Positions 34,954 to 44,873 of a stretch of 64,000 nt of DNA are shown in pieces (the first letter of the stretch is position 1; each line of letters opens with the position of its first letter). Location: NCBI GenBank assembly GCA_000508965.1, contig BAHV02000016.1, positions 186,001-250,000 of the forward strand, read 5' to 3'. The notes beneath the pieces were generated by a model. It was not told the origin of the DNA. It did not search any database and saw only the letters and a program-made list of their open reading frames with translations. This DNA is from Dielma sp000508965. GTDB taxonomy: Bacteria > Bacillota_I > Bacilli_A > Erysipelotrichales > Erysipelotrichaceae. Both the position numbers and the translations under genes were made by a program.

Positions 34954-35769
34954 ATGAAGGAGCTGTTTTTATTACTCATACTTTTACTGATTTTAGGTTT
35001 GTGCTTTTTGATCTTCTTTATGATGCCCCGGCTTTCAAAACGAAAAGCATTGCTGCCCTTTGTCAAATGGAACTATGCGCACCGCGGTTATCATGATCTT
35101 TTGAAGGGTTTCCCTGAAAATTCCCTGCCGGCATTTGAACGTGCATGCACTCACGGTTACGGTATGGAGCTTGACGTTCAGCTGACCAAAGATCAAAAAC
35201 TGGTTGTCCTGCATGATTTCTCTTTATTAAGAGCATGCGGTATTGATGTCCAGGTAGACGCGCTGACTTTAGATGAAATAAAAAAATTCAGATTATTTAA
35301 TACTGATTGCACTATCCCAACTTTTGAAGAAGTGCTTGAATTAGTAGACGGCCGTACACCGCTGATTGTGGAAATCAAACAGAAGGGTGCTGACAGTGAG
35401 ACTTGCCGTCAAAGCGCAAAGCTTTTGGATCATTATCAGGGCAGCTATTGCGTGGAATCATTTAATCCAATGGCGGTTGGCTGGTTTAAAAATCATCGTC
35501 CAAATTACATCCGCGGGCAGCTATCCGGTGAATTAAACATGAAACAACCGGCTAAATTTATCCTTGAATGCCTGCTGGCGAATTTTATTTCACGGCCTGA
35601 TTTCATCGCTTACGATGTCGGTCACAGAAACCGTACAGCATTAAAACTATGCAAAGCATTATTCAATGCTCCGATCGTTTATTGGACGGTGAAGGATCGT
35701 GCAACCTATGATGCGCTTAAATCTTCAATCATAATCTTTGAGGGATTTGAAGCCGAACCTGAAAAATAA
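34954..35769 (+). CDS. Membrane-anchored glycerophosphodiester phosphodiesterase
   Basis: About 271 residues. An N-terminal transmembrane anchor (residues 2-25) is followed by a GDPD TIM-barrel: YAHRGYHD and PENSLPAFERA hold the first catalytic His and Glu, GMELDVQLTKDQKLVVLHD the metal ligands and second His. It releases an alcohol and glycerol-3-phosphate from glycerophosphodiesters. ATG 34954 has GGAGG at proper distance just before the upstream gene's stop. Confidence 0.9.
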   Translation: MKELFLLLILLLILGLCFLIFFMMPRLSKRKALLPFVKWNYAHRGYHDLLKGFPENSLPAFERACTHGYGMELDVQLTKDQKLVVLHDFSLLRACGIDVQVDALTLDEIKKFRLFNTDCTIPTFEEVLELVDGRTPLIVEIKQKGADSETCRQSAKLLDHYQGSYCVESFNPMAVGWFKNHRPNYIRGQLSGELNMKQPAKFILECLLANFISRPDFIAYDVGHRNRTALKLCKALFNAPIVYWTVKDRATYDALKSSIIIFEGFEAEPEK

Positions 35770-35773
35770 ATTA

Positions 35774-35798
35774 AAGCACAGCTCGACTGTGCTTTTTT
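35774..35798 (+). terminator. Terminator after the GDPD gene
   Basis: AAGCACAG/CTGTGCTT stem with a 5-nt loop and a run of six T. Confidence 0.82.
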
Positions 35799-35805
35799 GT
35801 TTTAA

Positions 35806-37416
35806 TTAGTAACACGCAATGTTGCTGTCGGTCCGCGATTCAGTGCCGCCCACTAACACGCCATTTTCCAAGCGCACGATCATCTGACCGCGGCCAAAGG
35901 AAACACGGGATAATTCAGGGATGATTTCATGTCCCAACGACTGCAGCTGCAAAGCAATGGCATTGGGGAATTCCGGTTCGATGGTAAACCTCTTGCCTTT
36001 CACCCACTGCCAGCGCGGCGCGTCCAATGCCATCTGCGGATTCAGATGGAAGTCAATCAGATTCATGACTGCCTGTACATGACCCTGCGGCTGCATATAA
36101 CCGCCCATGACGCCAAAAGGCCCCACCGCTTTGCTATCCTTAGTGATAAAACCGGGAATAATTGTATGATATGTCCGTTTGCGCGGTTTCAGTACATTAT
36201 AATGATTTTCATCCAGTGAGAAATCATGACCGCGGTTCTGCAGTGTTATGCCGTAGCCTTCAACCACAATACCAGAGCCAAAGCCCATGTAATTGCTCTG
36301 AATATAAGAGACCATATTTCCTTCACCGTCCGCGGTACACAGATATACAGTTCCGCTTTTCGGCGGTTCTGCGATTTTCGGTTCTTTGGCGGTTCTGCCA
36401 ATTTCAGCAGCCCGCGCCTTCCCATATTCAGGCTTAATCAAATCATGATAATCAACTGCCATGCAATCCGGATCAGTAACATAATGCATACCATCCGCAA
36501 ATGCCATTTTAATCGCCTCAAACTGTTTATGATAGGTATCCGTACAGTCCTTTTCCTTAAAATCAAATTCTTTTAAGATATTAAGTGCCATCAAGGCAAC
36601 GATACCCTGACCATTCGGCGGTATCTCCCATACATCATAACCATGATAATTTACACTGATCGGTTCAACCCACGATGCCTTATAATCTTTCAAATCATCA
36701 AGCGAAAAATAACCACCGTCACGCTTTGATTGTTTCACCAGCTGTTGGGCAATCTCCCCTTCATAAAATGCTTTCGCGTCGGTATTACCAATCAGCCTAA
36801 GTGTTTTCGCATGATCAGGCAGTTTGACAATCTCTCCGCAGTGATAGCTTTCACCCTGCTTAGTAAAAACCTTAAACCATTCATCAAATTCATGTTTGCC
36901 GGCAAATTCTTTCGCAAAGCGCTCACTTGCACGCTCCCACATTTTGGCTAACATCGGTGAAAGCGGATAGCCTTCTTCGGCATAGCGGACAGCCGGGGCC
37001 AGTACCTCAATCAATGGCAGCTTACCAAAGCGTTTGGATAACTCTGCCCATGCCATCGGTGCGCCCGGCACGGTAACCGGCGTCCAGCCAAAGGTCGGCA
37101 TCTGTTCATGCCCTTTAGCCAGCACTTTTTCACGGCTGATATCAGCAGGTGCATAACCTGATGAATTTAAGCCATAAAGCTTATCCTTCATCCAGACAAT
37201 CGCAAACGCATCGGAGCCTAAACCATTGGCTGTCGGTTCAACTACCGTCAATGCCGCCGCTGTTGCGATGGCAGCATCTACAGCATTGCCGCCGCGGCGC
37301 AATATTTCAAGCCCGGCTGCCGAAGCCTGAGCTGAACCGGTCGCAACCATTCCGTTATTTGCGATAATCGGATAACGGTTGGAAGCATACGGCTGATAAA
37401 ACGGATCAAAGTTCAT
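35806..37416 (-). CDS. Cytosolic gamma-glutamyltransferase (YwrD-like)
   Basis: A 536-residue Ntn-hydrolase precursor. Autocleavage should occur before Thr356 in PKSGTVYLC, the position of the nucleophile in this family, giving a large and a small subunit; GEGNMVSYIQS and GITLQNRG follow as in gamma-glutamyltransferases. There is no signal peptide, so it acts inside the cell, unlike most bacterial enzymes of the family but like Bacillus YwrD. It overlaps the ABC ATPase gene by 11 bases and is the last gene of the operon. It likely cleaves imported glutathione or gamma-glutamyl peptides. Confidence 0.9.
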   Translation of the reverse strand: MNFDPFYQPYASNRYPIIANNGMVATGSAQASAAGLEILRRGGNAVDAAIATAAALTVVEPTANGLGSDAFAIVWMKDKLYGLNSSGYAPADISREKVLAKGHEQMPTFGWTPVTVPGAPMAWAELSKRFGKLPLIEVLAPAVRYAEEGYPLSPMLAKMWERASERFAKEFAGKHEFDEWFKVFTKQGESYHCGEIVKLPDHAKTLRLIGNTDAKAFYEGEIAQQLVKQSKRDGGYFSLDDLKDYKASWVEPISVNYHGYDVWEIPPNGQGIVALMALNILKEFDFKEKDCTDTYHKQFEAIKMAFADGMHYVTDPDCMAVDYHDLIKPEYGKARAAEIGRTAKEPKIAEPPKSGTVYLCTADGEGNMVSYIQSNYMGFGSGIVVEGYGITLQNRGHDFSLDENHYNVLKPRKRTYHTIIPGFITKDSKAVGPFGVMGGYMQPQGHVQAVMNLIDFHLNPQMALDAPRWQWVKGKRFTIEPEFPNAIALQLQSLGHEIIPELSRVSFGRGQMIVRLENGVLVGGTESRTDSNIACY

Positions 37417-39130
37417 TTTCTTTTACCTCATCATACAAATGACATGCGACAAAGTGATTGGGCTCTGCCTCCATGTATCTTGGTTTTTCTTGTTTACAGA
37501 TTTCCATGCATTTCGGACATCGGGTATGAAACGGACAGCCCTTCGGCGGATTAACAGCACTGGGTACCTCCCCCTCAAGAATCTGTTCATTGCTGCGCTC
37601 AGCGCCGATGGTAAGCCGCGGCACCGATGCCAATAAAGACTGCGTATATGGATGCAGCGGTTTCTTAAACAGCTTTTTACTCTCACTTAATTCACAGACA
37701 TTACCCAGATACATAACCAAAATACGGTCACAGAAGTGTTTTACAACACCTAAATCATGAGTAATGAAGAAATAAGTCAGATGATTTTCTTCACTTAACT
37801 GATTCAGCAGCTGAAGAATCTGTGCCTGTACCGAAACATCCAACGCTGATACAGCCTCATCCAATACGACAAAACGTGTATCCAAAGCAATCGCCCGGGC
37901 AATGCCGACACGCTGCTTCTGACCGCCGCTCAACGCATGCGGATAAGAATAATAATGTTCACGCTTGAGACCTACCTTTTCAAGCAGCTCCATCGCCTTC
38001 TCGCGGCGCACATTCGAGCCGAATTTGGTATTGATCTTATAAACCTCTTCAATGGCACTGCCAATCGATTGACGCGGATCAAGCGAAGCCGCCGGATCTT
38101 GGAAAATCATCTGCATATCCCGGCGCAGCTCACGCATTTCCTTCTTATCCAGCTTAGAAAGATTGATGCCTTCCTCATAGTTGCCATCAAGCTTTTTCTG
38201 ATATTCCGGATCAAGGCAGCGTTCAGTAATCGGCATAATATCCTTACCGCGGTACGCAAAAGCCGCTTCCTTGTACTTCACCGCCTGCATTCGGTGTTCT
38301 TCACTGGTATTATATAAATCAATCATCTTCCCCTTTAAATCCAAATTCTCTTCCACCATTGCCTTGACATTCACCTTGCTGTTCTCAGATCGAATTGCTT
38401 TAAGATCTGACAAGGCAAGCGCTTCTTCTTCACTCAATTCAGACAATGCATTCAAACGGTCAATTTCTTCGCTTGTCGTACGAATCTGATACATGATCGT
38501 ATTATTCTTTTCATATTTAGCTTCCAGCTCATGATATTTAGAAAGATATTCATGTGCCTGATCAACTTCCTTCTGCGCTTTCGCAAACAACTCGGCAATC
38601 TTTGGCAGATCCCTGCATAAGATCAAAGAACCCACGGTTCTTGAACCCTCACGCAGCTGTCGGGAAGCATTCTTCTTTAACTCTTTAGATTCAAATTCAA
38701 GCTTACCGATCTTCAGTGAAAGATTATCATATTTCTTGATATCACTTTTCGAGCCATCAACATCGTAAGCATCACGCTGAGCATAACAAGCCTCAATCTT
38801 TTTATCAGCCTCAAGTGCCTGTTTATAATATTTATCTGCTTCCTGCTGATATTTCACAAGCTTTGCAATTTCTTTCGCAATATATTTAGGATTTACTTCC
38901 TCAATTGTTTTGCCGTAATAGACACAAGAACCGCTGGTCTGCTTGTATAGCTGAAGAATGACTCTCCCTAAGGTTGACTTGCCGCAGCCAGATTCACCAA
39001 CAACGCCGAACTTCTCACCTTCATAAATCTTAAAGGTTACATCCTCAACCGCTTTTAGATTCACATTCTTTTTCAGAGGAAAATATTTTTTCAGCTTTCT
39101 CAACTCAAGAATAACTTTATCCTGACTCAT
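37406..39130 (-). CDS. OppF-like ABC ATPase with large helical insert
   Basis: A 574-residue ATPase, about 240 residues longer than the family norm. Walker A (GESGCGKST) is at 45-53, the Q-loop (MIFQDPAASLDPR) at 341-353, the signature (LSGGQKQR) at 400-407, Walker B (VVLDEAVSALD) at 421-431, and the C-terminal oligopeptide motif with GCPFHTRCPKCMEIC near the end. Residues about 79-325, between the first beta sheet and the Q-loop, are a Lys/Glu-rich, predicted helical or coiled-coil insertion. It pairs with the OppD-like subunit, whose stop it overlaps by four bases. The insert's role is unknown. Confidence 0.9.
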   Translation of the reverse strand: MSQDKVILELRKLKKYFPLKKNVNLKAVEDVTFKIYEGEKFGVVGESGCGKSTLGRVILQLYKQTSGSCVYYGKTIEEVNPKYIAKEIAKLVKYQQEADKYYKQALEADKKIEACYAQRDAYDVDGSKSDIKKYDNLSLKIGKLEFESKELKKNASRQLREGSRTVGSLILCRDLPKIAELFAKAQKEVDQAHEYLSKYHELEAKYEKNNTIMYQIRTTSEEIDRLNALSELSEEEALALSDLKAIRSENSKVNVKAMVEENLDLKGKMIDLYNTSEEHRMQAVKYKEAAFAYRGKDIMPITERCLDPEYQKKLDGNYEEGINLSKLDKKEMRELRRDMQMIFQDPAASLDPRQSIGSAIEEVYKINTKFGSNVRREKAMELLEKVGLKREHYYSYPHALSGGQKQRVGIARAIALDTRFVVLDEAVSALDVSVQAQILQLLNQLSEENHLTYFFITHDLGVVKHFCDRILVMYLGNVCELSESKKLFKKPLHPYTQSLLASVPRLTIGAERSNEQILEGEVPSAVNPPKGCPFHTRCPKCMEICKQEKPRYMEAEPNHFVACHLYDEVKENEL

Positions 39131-40101
39131 TGCATCTCCTCCTCAGCTTTATAACATGAAACAAAATGACCCGGTTCTACTTCAATCGTACAAGGCACCT
39201 CTTCAAAGCAGCGGCTATGTGCATATTTACAGCGCGGATTGAAACGGCAGCCTTTGATTTCTTCCGTCAGATTCGGGAACGTACCCGGAATCGGCTGAAT
39301 CTCGAATTCATCCAAATCAACATTAGGAACCGCGTTCATTAAGCCGATCGTATACGGATGCTTAGGATTTTTAAAAATCTGTGCGACACTGCCTTCTTCA
39401 ACCTTACGGCCTGAATAAAGAACAATGACCCGGTCAGCAATTTCCGCGACGACACCAAGATCATGGGTAATAAACAAGATACCTGCATTCATTTCTTTTT
39501 TCAAATCATTAAGCAGTGTCAGCACTTGTTTTTGAATCGTTACATCAAGCGCCGTCGTTGGTTCATCCGCAATCAGCAGATCCGGCTGAGCCGATAATAC
39601 CATCGCAATCAGCACACGCTGACGCAGACCGCCGCTTAACTGAAACGGATATTGCTTCAGGCGGCTTTCCGCCTGAGCAACACCAACTTTTTCAAGATAT
39701 TCAACCGCCAATTTCTTAGCTTCTTTTTTATCCAGTCCCCGATGCAGCATAATATTCTCACAAAGCTGATAACCAATCGTCAGCAAAGGATTTAACGCTG
39801 TCATCGGTTCCTGGAAAATCATCCCCATCTTCTTACCGCGGTAGCTGTTGCGCTCCTTTTTAGAAAGCTTGGTCAGATCGGTGCCATTCAGTGAAATACT
39901 GCCCGAAACAACTCTGCCATTATTAGGAAGCAGATCCATGATGCATAAAGTCGTGACACTCTTACCACAGCCTGATTCACCCACCACACAGAGTGTTTCA
40001 TTTTTATTGATTGAAAATGAAATATCCCGAAGTACTTCATACTCTTTTTTATTGATTGTAAAGGTAGCCACCAGGTTATTTACTTCAAGAACTTTTTCCA
40101 T
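39127..40101 (-). CDS. OppD-like oligopeptide ABC ATPase
   Basis: A 324-residue ATPase of normal length: Walker A GESGCGKS near 41, Q-loop MIFQEPMTALNP near 95, signature LSGGLRQRV near 154, Walker B LLIADEPTTALD near 175, and the C-terminal cysteine-containing GCRFNPRCKYAHSRC segment of peptide/nickel transporters. It powers import together with the insert-bearing partner. It is followed by a four-base overlap with the next gene. Confidence 0.93.
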   Translation of the reverse strand: MEKVLEVNNLVATFTINKKEYEVLRDISFSINKNETLCVVGESGCGKSVTTLCIMDLLPNNGRVVSGSISLNGTDLTKLSKKERNSYRGKKMGMIFQEPMTALNPLLTIGYQLCENIMLHRGLDKKEAKKLAVEYLEKVGVAQAESRLKQYPFQLSGGLRQRVLIAMVLSAQPDLLIADEPTTALDVTIQKQVLTLLNDLKKEMNAGILFITHDLGVVAEIADRVIVLYSGRKVEEGSVAQIFKNPKHPYTIGLMNAVPNVDLDEFEIQPIPGTFPNLTEEIKGCRFNPRCKYAHSRCFEEVPCTIEVEPGHFVSCYKAEEEMQ

Positions 40102-40134
40102 CGCCAGACCTACTTTCTTTTATATCCTTGTTTC

Positions 40135-41691
40135 TTATTTCAATTTGAAATTCTGAACATAGAAGACACCGCCGGCATCCATTTCTACATTCGTATAAGC
40201 AGCGTTAAACGCATAAGCCTGATACTGATTGTATAAGGTTGCGGCAACCGCATCATCTAAAATCATCTTATTCGCTGCACTGATCGCTGCTGTACGCTCA
40301 GCACTGTCAAGTGTCTGCTTGCTTGCATCAACGAATGCATCAAATTCCGCATTATCATAACGAACCCGTTTTGAACTATTTACTGAATGGAAGTTAGGAT
40401 CTAACATTTCCGTACCGTCACCGGTTACATTTGACCATGTCAGCACTGTAATATCATAACGGTTATCCTGCTGTGTTTCTGATAGATATGCCGCCCATTC
40501 TAATGATTCAATTGTTACATTATTCAAACCGGCTGCTTTCAGATTCGATTGAATGTATTCAGCTAAAGCAATTGTCTCCGGACGGTTGTTAATCAGGAAT
40601 ACGATCGGCTCATCTGCATAACCGCCCTCTTCTACAAGCTTCTTAGCTGCTTCAAGATCATAGCCATAACCATAATTTTCCGCATCACTTGTATAACCAA
40701 ATAAAGTTGGACCTACGATACTTCTTGAATAAGAGGCATATCCGTCAACTGAAGCGATATAGCCATCTGGATCATATGCCATTACAATTGCCTTACGCAG
40801 ATTCAAATCAGCCATCTTAGGATTTACTGAAGAATTATTGCGCAGTGCCAAATAAGTGATCGCGCTGCTGCTTTCGGCAACACTTTCAACATTAGCGATG
40901 TTCTTAACACGATTCATTTGATTCACCGGCACTCTTGGCAAGAAGTCTGCTTCACCGGTTTCTAAACGTGAAATAGCCGTGGATGTTTCAGCGATGACTG
41001 TCATTGTTACATCTTTAATCTCCGGCTTTTCTCCCCAATATCCATCATAGCGAGTCAGCTTTACTTCAGAGCCGGAAATCGCGCTGACAAATTGATAAGG
41101 CCCTGTGCCGACCGGCTGAGTCATCAAATCCTGTGCCTGATCAGCGGTTGGTGAAATGATCGCGGAATTGGCATGAGCCAGCTTAGCAATCAATACACCA
41201 TCAGGATAGCTTGTTTTTAATTCTACATGCGTATCATCAAGTACATTTACTTCTTCAATTGAAGAGGCAATGGATGCACGGGCTGCACCGTAATTCGGAT
41301 CTTTGATGCGCTCAATCGTATATTTGACAGCCTCCGCATTAAAGGGTGTGCCGTCATGGAAAGTAACGCCTGACTGCAGTTCAATCGTACATGTCGTACC
41401 GGCTTCATCACAATCCGGTTCTGATTTAGCCAGCAATGGTTCATAGCTTGTACCATCCATGCTGCGGCGGTAAAGTGTCTCATAAATCTGCGCATTGACA
41501 TAAGTAGACGGCGCGTCATTGGTCGTCAATGGTGAAAAGCCTACCGGTGCAGTAGTCAGCACGACATTAAATGGCTTATCCGCCGTTGTTGTATTAGGAT
41601 CAGTATTTCCATCATTAGAGCCGGAAGATGAACAGCCAGCCAGTGCAAGTACCGTTGTGAAAACGGCAGCCCTCTTAAATAAATTTTTCAT
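40135..41691 (-). CDS. Peptide/glutathione-type solute-binding lipoprotein
   Basis: A 518-residue SBP_bac_5 protein. The signal ends at the lipobox LALAGC, so Cys20 is lipidated; a Ser/Gly/Asp/Thr-rich linker follows. FHDGTPFNAEAVKYTIER is the family signature, and GTGPYQF is another. It delivers substrate to the OppBC-like channel. The downstream gamma-glutamyltransferase suggests glutathione or gamma-glutamyl peptides as ligand, as in the Gsi system, but ligand specificity cannot be read here. Confidence 0.9.
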   Translation of the reverse strand: MKNLFKRAAVFTTVLALAGCSSSGSNDGNTDPNTTTADKPFNVVLTTAPVGFSPLTTNDAPSTYVNAQIYETLYRRSMDGTSYEPLLAKSEPDCDEAGTTCTIELQSGVTFHDGTPFNAEAVKYTIERIKDPNYGAARASIASSIEEVNVLDDTHVELKTSYPDGVLIAKLAHANSAIISPTADQAQDLMTQPVGTGPYQFVSAISGSEVKLTRYDGYWGEKPEIKDVTMTVIAETSTAISRLETGEADFLPRVPVNQMNRVKNIANVESVAESSSAITYLALRNNSSVNPKMADLNLRKAIVMAYDPDGYIASVDGYASYSRSIVGPTLFGYTSDAENYGYGYDLEAAKKLVEEGGYADEPIVFLINNRPETIALAEYIQSNLKAAGLNNVTIESLEWAAYLSETQQDNRYDITVLTWSNVTGDGTEMLDPNFHSVNSSKRVRYDNAEFDAFVDASKQTLDSAERTAAISAANKMILDDAVAATLYNQYQAYAFNAAYTNVEMDAGGVFYVQNFKLK

Positions 41692-41712
41692 GTTTCTTTT
41701 TTCCTTTCGAAT

Positions 41713-42600
41713 TTAATCTTTTAAACTTGGATCTAAGATGTCCCTCAGCTTGTCACCAAGAATGTTAAAGCAAATTACAGTAATCATAACGACAACACCA
41801 GGAATGATAATCAAACTAGGACGGTCCCACATATAATCCTTCGCAATTGATATCATGCCGCCCCATTCAGGTGTCGGCGGCGGTGATCCCAAGCCGAGAT
41901 AACTCAGTGTCGCTATGGACATAATTGAACTGGCCATGCGCATTGTCGCAATAACGATAATAACCGGCAGTGCATTGATCAGCACATGACACAGCAGAAT
42001 ACGCGTATCTCTGGCCCCCAAAGAGCGGATGGCCATAATATAATCCTCTTCTTTGATCTGAAGCACTTTGCCGCGGGTCATTCGAGCAAAGTTAGGGATT
42101 GACCAGACACTGATGGCAATCGTCGCATTTACCGTGCTTACCCCCAGCATCGCAACGATCAGCATCGCCAGCAAAATGCCCGGAAAGGTAAATAAGAGAT
42201 CCATAAAACGCATGATAATATTATCAAGCTTTTTATAGAAACCAGCCAGCAGTCCAAATAATACACCGAAGAACAAACCGGTCATCGTTGATACAAAACC
42301 TACGGTCAAGGTAATGCGGCCGCCCCACAACAAACGGGAGAAAATATCACGGCCCAGGTTATCGGTTCCCAGCCAATGTCCTGGCGCGTAAGGTACGCCG
42401 GCTGTATTGTTCATTCCCCAAAAGCCCGGTGCCAGTTTCACATAGACATCCTGTGCTTCCGGATCATAGGGTGCGATCAGCGGTGCCAGCACCACAAGCA
42501 GAATTTCTATCAGCAGGATGATGAAACAAGCCGTTGCCAATTTATTCTTTAATAATTTTCTAAATGCCCCTTTAAGAGGATTTTCACGTTTAAGCTCCAT
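41713..42600 (-). CDS. OppC-like ABC permease
   Basis: A 295-residue permease of six transmembrane helices with the usual N-terminal OppC segment, GTDNLGRDIFSRLLWGGR, and the EAA loop ALGARDTRILLCHVLINALP. It forms the channel with the OppB-like subunit encoded nine bases upstream. Confidence 0.93.
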   Translation of the reverse strand: MELKRENPLKGAFRKLLKNKLATACFIILLIEILLVVLAPLIAPYDPEAQDVYVKLAPGFWGMNNTAGVPYAPGHWLGTDNLGRDIFSRLLWGGRITLTVGFVSTMTGLFFGVLFGLLAGFYKKLDNIIMRFMDLLFTFPGILLAMLIVAMLGVSTVNATIAISVWSIPNFARMTRGKVLQIKEEDYIMAIRSLGARDTRILLCHVLINALPVIIVIATMRMASSIMSIATLSYLGLGSPPPTPEWGGMISIAKDYMWDRPSLIIIPGVVVMITVICFNILGDKLRDILDPSLKD

Positions 42601-42609
42601 GGTCTCCTC

Positions 42610-43551
42610 CTATTCATAACTGATTCTTGGATCGATCAAAACATAGACAAGATCGACAATCAAGTTAACGATAATAAACATGGCCGCAATGACAAGAACG
42701 GTACTCTGCACAACCGGATAATTGCGCTGGTTAATTGCATTAATCAAATAAGTACCGACACCATTGATAACGAATACTTGTTCAGTGATGATCGCACCGC
42801 CCAGCAAACCGCCGAAGCTGGTTCCAAATTGCGTAATAATTGGAATCATCGCATTGCGCAGCGCATGAATCAATATTACTTTGTATCCTTTTATTCCCTT
42901 TGATTTCGCAGTACGGATATAATCTGACTGCAATACATCAAGCATTGCCGAACGGCCGATTCTCGTAAATCCGGCAGCTACCGCAAGGCCTAATGAAATT
43001 GACGGCAGTATCGCCTGTTTAAAGCCTACGGCTGTCCAAAACGGTTCATTCATGCCGCCTGTCGGCAGCCAGCGAAGCGTTACCGAAAATAAAAGTATCA
43101 GCATTGAGCCAAGCCAGAAATTAGGAATCGATATCCCTGCCAGCGAAGTTGTCGTCAGCAGATTATCGATAAATGTATCTTTTTTAATTGCAGCGATAAT
43201 CCCTGTCGGAATACCGATGACCAAGGCCACGATCATACTCGAACAAGCAAGATTCAATGTATGCGGCAAGCGAACGATGATTTCCTGAAGGATCGGCTGA
43301 CGGGTGGTCAGAGACGTTCCTAAATTACCGGTAAGGAGGTTTTTCAAATAAACTCCATACTGCACAAGAAAGGGCTGATCGAGTCCCAGATAGGCTCTTA
43401 CTCTGATGATATCCTCAGGCGTCGCATTAGCACCGGCTACCAGCTCTGCAGGATCACCGGGTGCGATGTACAGACTCGCAAAAACTAAAAAAGACATCCC
43501 CAAAAGCAACAAAAACATCAGTAAGATTCTTTTTGTCACATATTTTCTCAT
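42610..43551 (-). CDS. OppB-like ABC permease
   Basis: A 313-residue permease with GDPAELVAGANATPEDI after the first helix and the EAA loop KSKGIKGYKVILIHALRNAMIP. It is the first gene of the transporter-gamma-glutamyltransferase operon, which is transcribed away from the chromate transporter genes. Confidence 0.93.
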   Translation of the reverse strand: MRKYVTKRILLMFLLLLGMSFLVFASLYIAPGDPAELVAGANATPEDIIRVRAYLGLDQPFLVQYGVYLKNLLTGNLGTSLTTRQPILQEIIVRLPHTLNLACSSMIVALVIGIPTGIIAAIKKDTFIDNLLTTTSLAGISIPNFWLGSMLILLFSVTLRWLPTGGMNEPFWTAVGFKQAILPSISLGLAVAAGFTRIGRSAMLDVLQSDYIRTAKSKGIKGYKVILIHALRNAMIPIITQFGTSFGGLLGGAIITEQVFVINGVGTYLINAINQRNYPVVQSTVLVIAAMFIIVNLIVDLVYVLIDPRISYE

Positions 43552-43584
43552 GTCCTACCTCCTTTATTCCTTTTATACCTTAAG

Positions 43585-43613
43585 AGTTTACATTTATTTC
43601 ACTCTTTCGTCAA
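43585..43613 (-). promoter_or_regulatory. Promoter of the peptide transporter operon
   Basis: TTGACG (43608-43613), 17 bp, TAAACT (43585-43590) on the minus strand. The 200-base divergent region is very AT-rich and otherwise holds nothing that I recognise. Confidence 0.7.
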
Positions 43614-43755
43614 CACATTTTCACAAATTTACAGATTTTATTTACATTTTATTACATCTTTATCATTGGAAATCACATTTTATACCATCAAACCTTGCAT
43701 ATTTAATAAAGAAATGATACCTTTATGTGGTAACAATTTAGAAAAGGGGTATTTT

Positions 43756-44298
43756 ATGAAAGAATTAGCTGATCTATTCGTTACTTTTGCGAAAATGGGT
43801 CTCTTCACATTCGGCGGCGGCTATGCCATGCTTCCCTTATTAGAACGTGAAGTTGTCGATAACAAAAAATGGGCAACCAAGGAAGAAATTATGGATTATT
43901 ATGCCGTCGGTCAATGTACACCCGGTATTATTGCCGTTAATGTATCAACCTTTGTCGGTTATTATCAGAAAGGCATTGCCGGCGGTATTATCGCAACCTT
44001 AGGTGTTGTCTTTCCATCGATCGTCATCATCTTGCTGATTGCTTCTTTGATTCAGGGATTTTCTCACATCGAGATAGTACAATACGCGCTTTCCGGTATC
44101 CGTGTTGCGGTTTGTGCGTTAATCTTTAATGCGATTGTATCCTTATCAAAATCTGGAGTTAAGGATGTTTATGGTATCCTGTTGTTTCTGTTTGCTTTTG
44201 TGATGGTCGGCGTTTTAAAATTATCGCCGGTTTATGTCGTTGTTGCTTCAGCGCTGTGCGGCCTGCTGATCAAAAAACTTCAAGGAGGTAAAAAATAA
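43756..44298 (+). CDS. Chromate transporter family protein, first half
   Basis: About 180 residues and five or six helices, of the short CHR type. FTFGGGYAMLPLLEREVV near residue 17 and AVGQCTPGIIAVNVSTFVGY near 50 are the family signatures. Start ATG 43756 follows AAAAGGGG; a longer frame from 43666 lacks a ribosome site. Short CHR proteins act as pairs with opposite membrane topology. Whether the pair exports chromate or imports another oxyanion is unknown. Confidence 0.9.
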   Translation: MKELADLFVTFAKMGLFTFGGGYAMLPLLEREVVDNKKWATKEEIMDYYAVGQCTPGIIAVNVSTFVGYYQKGIAGGIIATLGVVFPSIVIILLIASLIQGFSHIEIVQYALSGIRVAVCALIFNAIVSLSKSGVKDVYGILLFLFAFVMVGVLKLSPVYVVVASALCGLLIKKLQGGKK

Positions 44299-44864
44299 TG
44301 TCGATCCTATTAACACTCTATTATGAATTCTTCAAAATCGGTCTGTTTGCGGTCGGCGGCGGTATGGCTACCATTCCCTTCCTGAACGCTTTAATTGATA
44401 AATTCCATTGGTTTGATGCCGCAATGCTGGCCGACATGATCGCCATTTCAGAATCAACACCGGGTCCGATCGGCATCAACATGGCTACTTTTACCGGTTA
44501 TACCGTAGCAAGCTTCACCGGCGGTGTAATTGCCACTTTAGGCTTGATAACACCAAGCATCATCGTTATTATTATCATTGCTCAGGTATTAAAGAAGTTT
44601 AAAGAAAGCGCAGCGGTACAGGCCATGTTTTATGGTTTGCGGCCAGCGGTTGCCGGACTCATTGCCGCTGCCGGCTTAAGTATTTTTGCGGTTACCTTGG
44701 TAGATACGGCTGCTTTTCAGACAAGCGGTAATCTGATGGATCTGTTTCAATGGCTGCCGATTCTCTTATTCTTGATTCTCTTATACTGTACAAATAAATA
44801 CAAAAAGCATCCGATTTTCTATATTTCAATCTGTGCGGTAATCGGAATTCTGCTTAAATTATAA
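44298..44864 (+). CDS. Chromate transporter family protein, second half
   Basis: A 188-residue CHR protein that begins at the stop of the first half (one-base overlap). It carries LFAVGGGMATIPFLNALID and ISESTPGPIGINMATFTGY, homologous to its partner's motifs. AGGAGG lies at the end of the first gene. Together they make the two-gene form of a transporter that is a single chain in many proteobacteria. Confidence 0.9.
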   Translation: MSILLTLYYEFFKIGLFAVGGGMATIPFLNALIDKFHWFDAAMLADMIAISESTPGPIGINMATFTGYTVASFTGGVIATLGLITPSIIVIIIIAQVLKKFKESAAVQAMFYGLRPAVAGLIAAAGLSIFAVTLVDTAAFQTSGNLMDLFQWLPILLFLILLYCTNKYKKHPIFYISICAVIGILLKL

Positions 44865-44873
44865 GAATTATTG

